Source: Bacteroidota bacterium
GTDB lineage: Bacteria > Bacteroidota > Bacteroidia > Chitinophagales > Saprospiraceae
Reading direction: 5' to 3'
NCBI GenBank assembly: GCA_029572935.1
Contig: JAKQHM010000008.1
Coordinates: 1-57,489 of the forward strand
Length of the DNA stretch: 57,489 nt
This document shows positions 43,437-52,855 of this stretch, in pieces. Position 1 is the first letter of the stretch. Every line of letters begins with the position of its first letter. The notes beneath the pieces are model-generated. The model worked only from the letters and a program-made list of their open reading frames with translations, searched no databases and was not told where the DNA came from. The translations under genes were made by a program, and so were the position numbers.

Positions 43437-43644
43437 CGCAAATTCTTTTTACAGCTTTTTTCCAATTGCTGTTTTATTTTCTTTCAGGTTTGCCGTACTC
43501 TGTCTTGAATTTTTGTATTTTTTTTTTACAGTGAACTGACACTGTCTCAAAAATCAACTCTGTCATTTTTAAAAGGCAGAAAATAAAACTTGATCCAATG
43601 GTCAATCGTTTAAGACCCTAGCGTCATATCTCGATTGGTATGTT

Positions 43645-44550
43645 TCAATCTTTTAAATTCTTTTTGAAAAAATCCACCGTACGCTTCCAGGCAAGTTCTG
43701 CTGCTTCCTTATCGTAGCGTGGCGTGGTGTCATTGTGGAAGCCATGATTGACTTTCGGATACATATATGCGGTGTAATCTTTCTGATGTTCTTTCAGAGC
43801 CTGCTCATAGGCCGGCCATCCTTCATTGACCCGGGTGTCCAGCTCAGCGAATTGAAGGAGGATTCTGGCTTTTATTTTCGGCACATCCTCCGCGGCGGGC
43901 TGACCTCCGTAAAACGGAACGGCTGCCCTGAGATCGGGGATGCGGACCGCCATCATGTTGGCGATCCAGCCGCCGAAGCAAAAACCAACGACTCCGATGC
44001 GTCCGTTGCATTTTTGATCTGTCTTTAGATATTCGCAGGCGGCGATGAAATCTTCCAGCATTTCGTTTCGGTCGCGTTTGCTTTGCAGGGCACGTCCTTC
44101 ATCGTCATTACCTGGGTAGCCACCCAAAGGCGTCAGGGCATCCGGAGCTATGGCCACAAATCCCGCGAGGGCTACCCTGCGGGCCACGTCTTCGATGTGG
44201 GGATTGAGGCCGCGGTTTTCGTGTACCACGACGACTCCACCGAGCTTCCTTTTGCCTGAAGAAGGCACGCACCGCAAGGCTTTGATCTTTCCTCCTCCTT
44301 TGGGCGATTCGTACTCAATATATTCTGATTGAATCCGCTTGTCATCAGCTGCGATCCGCGAGCCTCCCTGGTAGTCCGGCATGAGGTAATTCAGCAGGGA
44401 AGGCAGCGTCAGCCCTCCTACGGTAAATAAAGACAATTTTTGTACAAACTCCCGTCGGTCCACCCTGTTGTGCGCATAGTCGTCGTACAGATCAAAGACC
44501 TCCTGGGGTATCTGTTCTTTGCGGATTTGGTTTTGTTCTTCCATTGGCAT
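43645..44550 (-). CDS. Dienelactone hydrolase family protein with twin-arginine-like signal
   Basis: 301 aa alpha/beta hydrolase. Residues 31-55 read [20 protein letters not shown], a Tat-like signal placed after an N-terminal cytosolic extension. Catalytic triad of the family: nucleophile Cys in [15 protein letters not shown], Asp in FAELDTRVN, His in [12 protein letters not shown]. The Glu of [13 protein letters not shown] is the usual partner. Likely periplasmic; the ester or lactone substrate is not known. M3 (44544) is an alternative start. Confidence 0.85.
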   Translation of the reverse strand: MPMEEQNQIRKEQIPQEVFDLYDDYAHNRVDRREFVQKLSLFTVGGLTLPSLLNYLMPDYQGGSRIAADDKRIQSEYIEYESPKGGGKIKALRCVPSSGKRKLGGVVVVHENRGLNPHIEDVARRVALAGFVAIAPDALTPLGGYPGNDDEGRALQSKRDRNEMLEDFIAACEYLKTDQKCNGRIGVVGFCFGGWIANMMAVRIPDLRAAVPFYGGQPAAEDVPKIKARILLQFAELDTRVNEGWPAYEQALKEHQKDYTAYMYPKVNHGFHNDTTPRYDKEAAELAWKRTVDFFKKNLKD

Positions 44551-44589
44551 TTTTTATAAAGGATATTTTCAGATCTTTGGATCCCAAAT

Positions 44590-45174
44590 CTAATTGAATT
44601 TCCAGGGATATTTAGTACCTTTGAAATGAAATATATCCGGTTTGATGGCCAAACTGAATACAAGGCCTGCAGCCATTTGTGCCCCACCCGCGATCAAAAG
44701 ATTTCTGGAGCGATTAGGTTGAAAGATAAGGGCGTTCAAAGAAGTTGCTGCACCACTCATCATCAGGATAACCCCTGTCGTAAATAAGTAGTTTTTTGTA
44801 TTGATTTTCTTTTCTGATTTGTATCTTTCCATGGAAATAATTTCATGTAGTGCAAAAGTGGTGGTATCGTTATGAAACAGGTTCATATCAATGATCTGAT
44901 TTTTGATTCTGAAATCTCTAATGATCATCAGGCTTTTCATGATCATCTGGATACTGTCTGGAGTCAGGTTTATGATCTTGCCTTCCAGTTTTTTACTGGG
45001 GCAACAGGCCATTTGCTTGTCATCTAATTCACCCAGTCTCATTTGAATAAAGTCTGTTTTTTTAATCTTTCTTGTGGACCGTTGATTGGAGATTGAAAAA
45101 TCCTGACCATGCAGACAAAATGAGGTGGCCATGAGAAGCAATATCCATAAATTGATTTTAGAACAGCTCATCAT
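44590..45174 (-). CDS. Hypothetical exported/membrane protein
   Basis: 194 aa, no family recognised. Signal-like N-terminus (NLWILLLMATSFCLHGQ), a polar middle with SKKLEGKIINLTPDSIQMIM and ALHEIISMERYK, a pattern common to Bacteroidota proteins with a small beta-barrel-like motif, then two TM helices (YLFTTGVILMMSGAATSLNAL and LLIAGGAQMAAGLVFSLAI). 39 bases upstream of the dienelactone hydrolase gene on the same strand. Confidence 0.55.
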   Translation of the reverse strand: MMSCSKINLWILLLMATSFCLHGQDFSISNQRSTRKIKKTDFIQMRLGELDDKQMACCPSKKLEGKIINLTPDSIQMIMKSLMIIRDFRIKNQIIDMNLFHNDTTTFALHEIISMERYKSEKKINTKNYLFTTGVILMMSGAATSLNALIFQPNRSRNLLIAGGAQMAAGLVFSLAIKPDIFHFKGTKYPWKFN

Positions 45175-45472
45175 ATTTTGAATTTTTTAGTGCTGAAAAA
45201 TAGTAATTTTATACTTAATGGGAGCATTGCCCCATAAATAAGGGAATTTTACCATGGATCTTCTGCTCGGGCTGGAGTGTGAAAAATTTATAGCGGTGAA
45301 ACCCTCAGGGCCCTGATGATACAAGCTCTTTATTTCCAAATTCAACATATCCCTCTAAATAAACTCAAGGTTCAACCAGACCGAAAGAGCCAGTAATAAA
45401 TTATAAAGGATTCCGTTGCCTTTTTACCTATAATATGATCTGAAAGCAATTTCGTCCGGAAAGCGGCGAATT

Positions 45473-46135
45473 TTACTTTCCCGGTTGAGGGACGATGCGC
45501 AAATAGGGTTTAACGGTCTTCCATCCCTCCGGAAACTTTTCCCTGGCTTCCTCATCTGAAACAGAAGTGGCGATAATCACATCATCTCCTTCGTTCCAGT
45601 TGGCAGGTGTGGCTACTTTGTAATGGCTGGTCAATTGCATGGAGTCGATGACGCGTAGGATTTCGTAGAAATTTCGTCCTGTGGTCATGGGGTAGGTCAG
45701 CATCAGTTTGATTTTCTTATCCGGGCCGATGATAAATACCGAGCGTACTGTTTGATTGGTCACCGCTGTTCTGCCCTCAGAGGTTCCCGATTCCGAGGCT
45801 GGCAGCATGTCAAATAATTTTGCTACAGTAAGGTCTGTGTCTCCGATCATGGGATATTTAACCGGATATCCCTGCGTTTCCTCGATATCCCTTTCCCATT
45901 TTAAATGGCTTTCTACCGGATCGACGCTTAATCCTATGATCTTGCAATTTCTTTTGGTAAACTCTGGTTCCAGTTTGGCCATAGAACCCAATTCGGTGGT
46001 GCATACCGGGGTAAAATCCTTGGGGTGGGAGAACAGGATTCCCCAGCTGTCTCCCAGCCATTCGTGAAAATGGATCACACCATGAGTGGTTTCTGCCTTG
46101 AAATCTGGCACAGTTTCGTTGATTCTTAGTGACAT
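45473..46135 (-). CDS. 1-Cys peroxiredoxin (Prx6 type)
   Basis: 220 aa thiol peroxidase. Peroxidatic Cys45 lies in HPKDFTPVCTTELG; the conserved Arg region is VRSVFIIGPD. The long C-terminal extension (TPANWNEGDDVIIATSVSDE, FPEGWKTVKPYLR) is the mark of Prx6-like enzymes. The ATG before SLRINETVPDF is used: an upstream frame to 46168 runs through the promoter element. Reduces H2O2 and organic peroxides in the cytosol. Confidence 0.92.
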   Translation of the reverse strand: MSLRINETVPDFKAETTHGVIHFHEWLGDSWGILFSHPKDFTPVCTTELGSMAKLEPEFTKRNCKIIGLSVDPVESHLKWERDIEETQGYPVKYPMIGDTDLTVAKLFDMLPASESGTSEGRTAVTNQTVRSVFIIGPDKKIKLMLTYPMTTGRNFYEILRVIDSMQLTSHYKVATPANWNEGDDVIIATSVSDEEAREKFPEGWKTVKPYLRIVPQPGK

Positions 46136-46151
46136 GACGGTATCATTTGGA

Positions 46152-46159
46152 CAAATGTA
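46152..46159 (-). promoter_or_regulatory. -7 promoter element of the peroxiredoxin gene
   Basis: Minus strand TACATTTG, a full TAnnTTTG match, about 17 bases before the ATG at 46135; it supports that start. Confidence 0.45.
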
Positions 46160-46418
46160 GAAAAACATTTCTACTGTGCGAATTCAGTGCAGGGTATGAT
46201 TCATGCTTTCATTCCGGGTTTTGATTCCCTTTCGATGGGCGCAAGATTGACCTATTAAGCAATCAGGAAAATCCATCATCCCTTGTTGCCATAAAGTTCT
46301 TTCGTTCCGAAAATTTCTATTCCCTAGGCTTTAAAACAATGTAATTTAATAGAGCGGATCGTGTTAAGGAATTTAAGGCCGATTCTGGATTTCTATTTCT
46401 TTATTTTTTGTGTTCAAA

Positions 46419-47831
46419 TTATTTATTGCCCTTCACGACGTACCAGTCCACCCAGCTGGCCAGTTGACTGACGGAGTGCGGACGAAGAATGATTTCGCGA
46501 TTGCTGTTCAGCAGGTAAATCGTGGGTGTGGAAAACACGTGATAGTTTTTCACAATTGGGCTTTCCCATTTATTATAATCGCAGATGCTGATGAAAGGAA
46601 AGACCGAAGCAAAATTATTAAAAGCTGAAGCTGTTTCATCCAGAGAAGCAAATACAACCTCAATCTGATGACTTTTCAATGAAGGATATAATCTGACTAG
46701 TGTGGAAAGTTCCGGAGGACACTGCGGGCACCAGCTTGCGCCAAATACGATCGCGGTATATTCGCTTTTTAGGTCTGAAAGTTTTTGCGGCATCCATTCT
46801 TTTTGGTACATAGGTGCAAAGACATCGCCCCTGAAATCAAAATCGGGTGCGGTGTTTCCTATCTTCATGGCGCGGTAGCTTTCAAGCTGAGCGGACAGGT
46901 CATGGTCCAGAGTGCAGGATTTTTCATTTAAAAGCCTGAGTGCAAGATATTCCGATGCTTTAAACACACTTCGCTTTTCCAGAAGTTGAAACAGGTATTC
47001 GCTGATCTCGTTCAGTTTATTCTGATCCGGCAAAAGATTTTCTATGATTCTGTCTATGGATATTTTCATTTCGATGTAAACAGAATCTAATGATCTTCCG
47101 CCGTTCTCGATCAGCCAGAAATGACTTTCAAGGGCATCCCTCAGCAAGCCGCTTTTATAGAGACGTGCATCGCGATAATCCAGTGCTCGGAAGGCTGCAA
47201 GGGAGGGATTGATTTCTTCCGTTCGCTCCCGTGCAATGACCCCTGCCGATTGAATGAGCTTCCATTTGGGCAGGTACCAGGCTATATAAAAGTCTTTAGG
47301 TAAATTCGAAAGGAAGAGATTGTCTTCCTCCTTGATTCTTTTTTTCTCCTTCAGAATGGATTTCACAGCTTCTGCCTGCGGCGTGAAGAGCTTATCCAGG
47401 CTGTACATTCTATAAAGATAGTTCCAGGCACTCAGGGCTTGCTCGCGACGCGCATGTTCCGTGAGATAAGTTCCAAGCCTTTTGTTTTCTTCTCCTTCTG
47501 CTGCCAGCATAGATTCTGTAGCATCAGATGTGCTGCTTCTCAATTTAATTTGCTCGCCACACAAAACCACCGAAAAGGGTTTGAGATTGGGTACAAGCAG
47601 AAGGCCCATTCCGTAGTCCCCGCTTTTAAAGGAAAGCTGAAAGCTGCCGTTCTTCTGAATCCCGGTGCTGTCAATGAGGTAGCTGTCCAGGCCCTTGAAA
47701 CCAATGAGTTTAATGGGCTCTCCCGAGAGTCCGGGCAGATGACCTGATAGGGTTTGAGCATTGACCTGGAAAGACATCAGGCAAATGAAAAAGTTAGTTA
47801 TAATTAAATGGGCAATGGAATTGAGTTTCAT
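46419..47831 (-). CDS. TlpA-like thioredoxin-fold protein with DUF4369-like N-terminus
   Basis: 470 aa exported protein. Signal peptide ending in VNAQ; residues about 25-110 resemble the DUF4369 beta domain (LSGHLPGLSGEPIKLIGFKG); a helical middle; then a thioredoxin domain with the redox motif WCPQC (C368, C371) in VFGASWCPQCPPELSTL and the cis-proline in FSTPTIYLL. Such proteins act in periplasmic disulfide reduction or cytochrome maturation in Bacteroidota. Stands alone. Confidence 0.82.
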   Translation of the reverse strand: MKLNSIAHLIITNFFICLMSFQVNAQTLSGHLPGLSGEPIKLIGFKGLDSYLIDSTGIQKNGSFQLSFKSGDYGMGLLLVPNLKPFSVVLCGEQIKLRSSTSDATESMLAAEGEENKRLGTYLTEHARREQALSAWNYLYRMYSLDKLFTPQAEAVKSILKEKKRIKEEDNLFLSNLPKDFYIAWYLPKWKLIQSAGVIARERTEEINPSLAAFRALDYRDARLYKSGLLRDALESHFWLIENGGRSLDSVYIEMKISIDRIIENLLPDQNKLNEISEYLFQLLEKRSVFKASEYLALRLLNEKSCTLDHDLSAQLESYRAMKIGNTAPDFDFRGDVFAPMYQKEWMPQKLSDLKSEYTAIVFGASWCPQCPPELSTLVRLYPSLKSHQIEVVFASLDETASAFNNFASVFPFISICDYNKWESPIVKNYHVFSTPTIYLLNSNREIILRPHSVSQLASWVDWYVVKGNK

Positions 47832-48144
47832 GATGATCCTATTGGACAGAAGGGAATTTGAGCATAGAGGGTAAATTTGGTTTAATTGATTAGTTATTTA
47901 ATTCATTAATAGAGGACAATCGAGAGGTTACATTTCTTACGCTGGCTGCTCCATTTTCTGGCAGAAAACCAGATTGACCATTCTTATTTTAACACACAGT
48001 CCTGGAAGACCTATAACATTGCAAGAATTGATTTTAATTCTATCTTCAATCTATAAAAGAAATTTTATTTACCCTATCTTGTTGGACTTGAATCCATGCG
48101 ACTTTCTATCTTAGTTAAAATAGTGGTATCCTGATTTATTTGGT
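47832..48144. other. 313-base AT-rich gap, no feature seen
   Basis: Contains no convincing reading frame, palindrome, terminator or consensus promoter. The side next to 47831 should hold the promoter of the TlpA-like gene, but no TAnnTTTG match was found. Confidence 0.5.
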
Positions 48145-50259
48145 TTATTCCTTTATACAACGTACGGATCGTCCGCTTGCTCTGTTTCCATCTGTATTGG
48201 TACCTGCATTTTTAAGAACAGGTGCAGCGTTGTTGAAATATACGTAGACTGAGTTGCCTCCACTGAAGGTGCTGGTCCAATACGCCCCGCTTGTGCCAAC
48301 ATTCGTAAGGTCAGCTGTAACGGCATGGCGGTATCCAGCCATAGGTAGCTTGAGGACTGAGCCCAGGGCCCCTGCAGGGTTTTCACTCCGCCAACTTAAT
48401 ATCTCGAACTCCCATTCTGATTGAGTTGGTACCCGATACCCCGAGGGACAGGGGTTGTTGGTACCGCCATAATGCCATAAAAGGGCGTTTGGTGGATCGC
48501 GCCAGTCGTAAGGACTGCTGCTTACCGTAATAAATCTATCATGGCCCGGTGTGTTGTCAGTACTTAGCTTGTTGGTGGTATTTGATGTTCTTATCTGGTG
48601 TCCGTCTCCATCGCGTCCCCATTGATACAGATAGCCATAAGATCCTGCATCCGTGCTGGATGTGGCTACATGAGACGCACCGAGGTTGCGATCCATCCAG
48701 ACTCTTCCGGTGGTTGGATTTACTACAACGTTTGATCCAGAGGCCTCTGGCCACCAGGTAGGCTTGCCATCCTTAAAGACCAGAGATTGCCCCTCTATGC
48801 CCGGAGCCAAGCGGACCCATTGGGTACCACTCCAATAGAGCATTTCTCCTTCTGTTGTTCCGGCCATAGCCTGGAGGGTTCCTCCCAATCCCGTGGTGAT
48901 GATGCGTCCGATTGCCGCTCCTATCTGGCCATCGTCTGAAATATTTCCATGGGTATGGTTGGCAGCTCTGTCCCAAGTAGGCGTCCCGTTTTTGAAAGCA
49001 AGGGTTTGATCGTTTTGACCCGGTGACAATTTGGTCCAGACTGTTCCGTTCCAATAGAGCATTTCTCCCTCTGCTGTTCCGGCCATTGCCTCCAGGGTGC
49101 CGTGATTCGTGGTGATGAGGCGGCCCGTGGCAGTGCCGATCTTGCCATCATTTGTGATGTTTCCGTGGGTATGATTTCCTGCTGCCAACTGAGTGGCACC
49201 TTGGCCAATATTCAAGGTAATGGTAGGATTGCCTCCTGTTCCGTCGCCATTGGAAATGCTGATCCCGTTTCCACTTGTTGCAATCGAGCGCGCGGCAACC
49301 ATTCCAGCTGCTGTCCTGGCGATAAAGCCATTATTATTCAGATTGTGCAAGGCCAGGGCCTGTCCGCTTAATCCGATCGTGCCTGTTGTGTTGATGGGTC
49401 CTCCGGTAATGCCGTCATGGGTGGTGATGCTTGTGATGGTACCGTTTCCGGAGCCGGCACCAATGGCATTGCGAAAATCAGAAGCATTCAAAGCGCTCAC
49501 GCTGTTGTCGGCATTGATCCGCAAAAAGCTGACGGACGAAGGGTCTGTCAGTCGGAGCAAATTACTTCCTGCCACGGTAGAGCCATGCACGGAACCTGAG
49601 ATTATGTTACTATGGTTAAATGCCGATTCCCAATTTGAGATATGATCTTGTGTAATGCCAAAGGAAGGACTCACTTTCCAAAGAGGATCGCTTTCATTAA
49701 ACCCCGTCAAATACCCGGCATTCGCATGATTTCCCCAAGAAAATGCACTATTCCAGTTCGAAATATTATTTTGTGTAATGCCGGAAGAAGGGCTGGCTTT
49801 CCAGGCAGGATCCGATTCTCCACCGACGATGGCCTCTGCTTTTTTGGCATGCAGTGCATAAGGCACGCTCAGCAACTGGCTGGTCCCGGTGATGGTGTAA
49901 TTTGTGCCTCCGTCCGGATCGGTCTCCGTTTTGATGAAATAGGGCCCTCCCGACCAGTCAATGTTTCCAAAGCTTCCACTTAGTGGAATGCCGCTTCCAA
50001 TTTCCACACTGACCAATCCGTTGGCATTTGTGACCGGGTTGGGGTTGAATATTTCCACATATACCGGAGAACCGGAAGCAGTGCCCTGCAAAATACTTAT
50101 TTTCATTCCCACCTCCTTATTGGCGAGTAATTGGTTACTGGTATTGCGGATCACAGCCTGGTAGCTCAATTTGTCTGGTGTTTGAGCAAAGGCGGCTGAA
50201 ATAAACAAGTAGCTAAAAAAGAAAATCGCTGTGGTGTAAAACAAATTACTTTTCATCAT
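48145..50259 (-). CDS. Long secreted fibre-like protein: YQAV domain, repeats and FISUMP C-terminus
   Basis: 704 aa. Signal peptide (FFFSYLFISAAFAQ), YQAV domain (LSYQAVIRN ... LLSVPYALHAKK), then two copies of a roughly 42-residue unit (SDPAWKASPSSGITQNNISN and SDPLWKVSPSFGITQDHISN), a glycine/asparagine-rich stretch, two copies of a roughly 85-residue unit (EGEMLYWNGTVWTKLSPG, EGEMLYWSGTQWVRLAPG) and a C-terminal FISUMP-type domain from about 510 (GRVWMDRNLGASHVATSSTD, NNPCPSGYRVPTQSEWEFE, SGRSVRCIKE). Repeats of this kind occur in phage-type tail fibres. Second gene of a two-gene operon, 10 bases after the small T9SS gene. Likely surface adhesin or fibre. Confidence 0.8.
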   Translation of the reverse strand: MMKSNLFYTTAIFFFSYLFISAAFAQTPDKLSYQAVIRNTSNQLLANKEVGMKISILQGTASGSPVYVEIFNPNPVTNANGLVSVEIGSGIPLSGSFGNIDWSGGPYFIKTETDPDGGTNYTITGTSQLLSVPYALHAKKAEAIVGGESDPAWKASPSSGITQNNISNWNSAFSWGNHANAGYLTGFNESDPLWKVSPSFGITQDHISNWESAFNHSNIISGSVHGSTVAGSNLLRLTDPSSVSFLRINADNSVSALNASDFRNAIGAGSGNGTITSITTHDGITGGPINTTGTIGLSGQALALHNLNNNGFIARTAAGMVAARSIATSGNGISISNGDGTGGNPTITLNIGQGATQLAAGNHTHGNITNDGKIGTATGRLITTNHGTLEAMAGTAEGEMLYWNGTVWTKLSPGQNDQTLAFKNGTPTWDRAANHTHGNISDDGQIGAAIGRIITTGLGGTLQAMAGTTEGEMLYWSGTQWVRLAPGIEGQSLVFKDGKPTWWPEASGSNVVVNPTTGRVWMDRNLGASHVATSSTDAGSYGYLYQWGRDGDGHQIRTSNTTNKLSTDNTPGHDRFITVSSSPYDWRDPPNALLWHYGGTNNPCPSGYRVPTQSEWEFEILSWRSENPAGALGSVLKLPMAGYRHAVTADLTNVGTSGAYWTSTFSGGNSVYVYFNNAAPVLKNAGTNTDGNRASGRSVRCIKE

Positions 50260-50269
50260 ATGGTCCTCC

Positions 50270-50782
50270 TTAATTTTTAATGATTTTAAATTCCTTGATC
50301 GGTTTAATTTCTGAAAACACCTTTAAAATGTAAGATGCGGGGATATAGGTACTCACGTCAATCTGGGTTTCCGTGTTGCGTATCTTTTCAGTTTTCAGGA
50401 CCTTTCCCTGCATGTCGTAAATCTGAAAGGATAATGCCACCCACTGATCGTTTTCAACTTTCAGCAACAACAAATTATCGACCGGATTGGGATAGACCTT
50501 TACTGAAAGGCTAATGTTCCCGCCATTTTCGGTCTCTGTCACAACGGATATCTCATAGGGTTGTTGCACCCCCTGCGCGACTGATCCATTGATTCCGGTT
50601 TGTGTATGAAAAACCACCTGCCCCACGGAGTAGCTTACTGACCCATTGCTGCCGTTTGCATTTCCCCCTGAACTGTGGATACTCTTTTGCGCTGAAACTG
50701 AAAAAAGAATCAAAATATTAAAGAGCAACAAAGCGGCGACTCTGCTGCCCAATTTGACAATTTCGTAAATTGAATATTTCAT
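50270..50782 (-). CDS. Small secreted protein with T9SS sorting domain
   Basis: 170 aa. Signal peptide ending VSAQ; a short body (KSIHSSGGNANGSNGSVSYS, VGQVVFHTQTGINGSVAQGV, QQPYEI) of the type that recurs widely in Bacteroidota; then a T9SS type A sorting domain (VKVYPNPVDNLLLLKV ... IPASYILKVFSE ... KEFKIIKN). It is directly upstream of the long fibre-like gene, as its relative at 27144 is upstream of another. Confidence 0.8.
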   Translation of the reverse strand: MKYSIYEIVKLGSRVAALLLFNILILFSVSAQKSIHSSGGNANGSNGSVSYSVGQVVFHTQTGINGSVAQGVQQPYEISVVTETENGGNISLSVKVYPNPVDNLLLLKVENDQWVALSFQIYDMQGKVLKTEKIRNTETQIDVSTYIPASYILKVFSEIKPIKEFKIIKN

Positions 50783-51956
50783 ACTGAATGCTTTATCGAT
50801 TCATTTTGGTTAAGCGATCATTTTTTGATTTTGTCCCAAGCATCTTTTATCCTAATTGCCCGGGTTAAAAAATTCAACTGTCTCTGGCAGGCAATAATAT
50901 TCGACAAGAATGCTTTCGGAAGGAACCGAAAGCATATTACTTACCTGAAAATCCCCAGCCTGGAAACTGAAACCCAAGCTGAAAGTTAAACCGATAACGA
51001 CTGGGTCGGACACAAGATTTGAAATGACCATTCTCTACTTGGATAATGATATGAAAGAACATTCAGTTCCACCCATTGGAAAAAGAATCAGATCTGCAAT
51101 GTGAAATGCCCAAATCTGTTTTTTTAAGCAGAAGGAGTGTTCAAGCAATTGATGGGATTAATATTATAAACATCACATATATAGCGACATATGAATATGT
51201 AGATGCCATCATAGATCAGATCACTTTAAAAAATGATTTTAGTCATCAACTTGAATAAATGGCCTCTTTTTGCAACTATCCACTCATTGTCGAATAAGGT
51301 AGACTATTCCTTTCAGCCAGTCTGAGGTGCATATTTAATGGGATGGGTCCCTCATTTCTGATGTATTGAGGTCGTGGGTGGATGGCCTTCGGGTAATATC
51401 AGACTGACATCCCAAAATTGGACTCCGAATGACAAAAGGGCTGCTCGGGTGGAATGCTGGGAACATCTTGTTTCCCATATTGTGTATTGCTGCCCGACAT
51501 CCTCTACCAATGGCTTTCGTTGTTCCCTGACCAACATTTTAGAATGGAAGCAATGCATAGAGGTTTATTGTGCTGTTGACTTTGTCCCCAAATGTATGCA
51601 GCAATGGTCAGGTTTTGAATTGGGTCGTTCGTTTGCTTTTTTTCGGTTTATTGGAAGACTTTAGGTGCAGGCTGGTTTTTCGATCCATTATCCTCAATTC
51701 AGATTTGCTCTAAGAGGAGAAGGTAACTGTGGTTTGGGAACTTTGAAAGTAATTTTCTTTCTTTAAGTTTGATATAGTGTCTAGTTCTGAGACACCCGTT
51801 ATTAGGCTTGATTATTTTTGAAGGAATAATTTTAGGAACAACATTAACTATTTTGATTTTGGTAGAAATTATTTTACGACCTTTTTGTTTTTTTGTTTTT
51901 CTTTCATTTCATTACTTTTTTTGGGTATTTATTTTTGATCATGAAGACTTAGGAAA
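50783..51956. other. 1.17-kb gap without a convincing gene
   Basis: AT-rich except for about 51350-51660. Short frames exist (60 codons at 51076 plus, 96 at 51374 plus, 68 at 51352 minus) but none has a recognisable domain, signal peptide or start context. No palindrome, repeat or terminator stood out. The part next to 50782 must hold the promoter of the T9SS/fibre operon, though no consensus box was found. It may contain decayed genes. Confidence 0.5.
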
Positions 51957-52577
51957 GTGAAACTATTACTCTTATCTGTATTGTTATTTCAATTCAATCT
52001 TATGGCACAGTCTGGAATTCAGGGAACCTATGCATTCAGGAGGCAGGAAATGGTCTCGGCCTTTCATTTTTCACTGGATGGAAAGTTTACATTTTTTTAC
52101 AGCTACGGAGCTGCAGATCGCAGTGCAACGGGCCGCTTCACCGTCGAAGGGGATACCCTAAAGTTGAAATGCGATAAGGAAGCGGGAAGCGATTTTACGA
52201 TTGAGAAGCAGTCGAAATCAGGCTCAGGCTATCAAGTTAGCTGCAAAGCTCCCAACCCTTATCTTTTGTCTTATATGGAATGTTTGGTTTTTGTAGGCGA
52301 CCAGGAGCTTTCTTTTGAATCGGATCAAGACGGTATGGTGAACATAGACCTGCCTCATTGTGATAAAATTTATGTGAGGAATCTGATTTTTCCGGATATT
52401 CCTACTCTGGTCAAGGATGAAAAAAATCAAAATAACAGATTTGAGGTCATGCTTCTGGAATCAGTGCAGCAAGTGAGTTTTAAAGGAATTGATTTTCAGA
52501 TATTGGATGAGAATACGATATCCTGTTATCCAAATTATTTTATACCTTTGGAGGGGATTACATTTCGTAAGGAGTAG
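51957..52577 (+). CDS. Small hypothetical secreted protein
   Basis: 206 aa from a GTG preceded by AGGAAA. Signal peptide (LLLLSVLLFQFNLMAQ), then a lipocalin-like beta pattern: GIQGTYAFRRQEMVSAFHFS, DGKFTFFYSYGAADRSATGR, FTVEGDTLKLKC. The rest (cysteines in VSCKAP, YMECLVF, PHCDKI, SCYPN) matches nothing I know. No partner gene nearby. Confidence 0.6.
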   Translation: MKLLLLSVLLFQFNLMAQSGIQGTYAFRRQEMVSAFHFSLDGKFTFFYSYGAADRSATGRFTVEGDTLKLKCDKEAGSDFTIEKQSKSGSGYQVSCKAPNPYLLSYMECLVFVGDQELSFESDQDGMVNIDLPHCDKIYVRNLIFPDIPTLVKDEKNQNNRFEVMLLESVQQVSFKGIDFQILDENTISCYPNYFIPLEGITFRKE

Positions 52578-52855
52578 TGTATTTTTGCTAAATGACGTTT
52601 CACTGCAGGACTGTGTTTTTCCTTGATTGTAATTTATATTCATGATTCATGTTGCTTAAACTCTGTTTGCACACGATTTCAATTCATTTAGTGTATACTT
52701 CAGGTTATCATTTGGTGTCCCTTTTGTGGGAGATAAATTCAAACAATTGTTACTTTAGTGTGGCTTTCGGGAAAGATGGGATCCCGGTATGTGATATCAG
52801 ATTACAGGCGATCCTTGCTTGACCGACTTATGGACTTTATTATAAACAGGGGCAG

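Noticed and set aside
43524-43545. Hairpin ACAGTG/CACTGT beside a T run
   Set aside because: The T run is on the wrong side of the stem for a terminator of the minus-strand dienelactone hydrolase gene.
51076-51258. 60-codon frame faintly like a LytTR DNA-binding domain (VFLSRRSVQAIDGINIINI)
   Set aside because: Resemblance is weak, the frame is short, and no receiver domain or promoter accompanies it.
51352-51664. Overlapping frames on both strands in the more GC-rich part of the 51-kb gap
   Set aside because: No domain, no signal peptide, no start context; could be a decayed gene but I cannot identify it.
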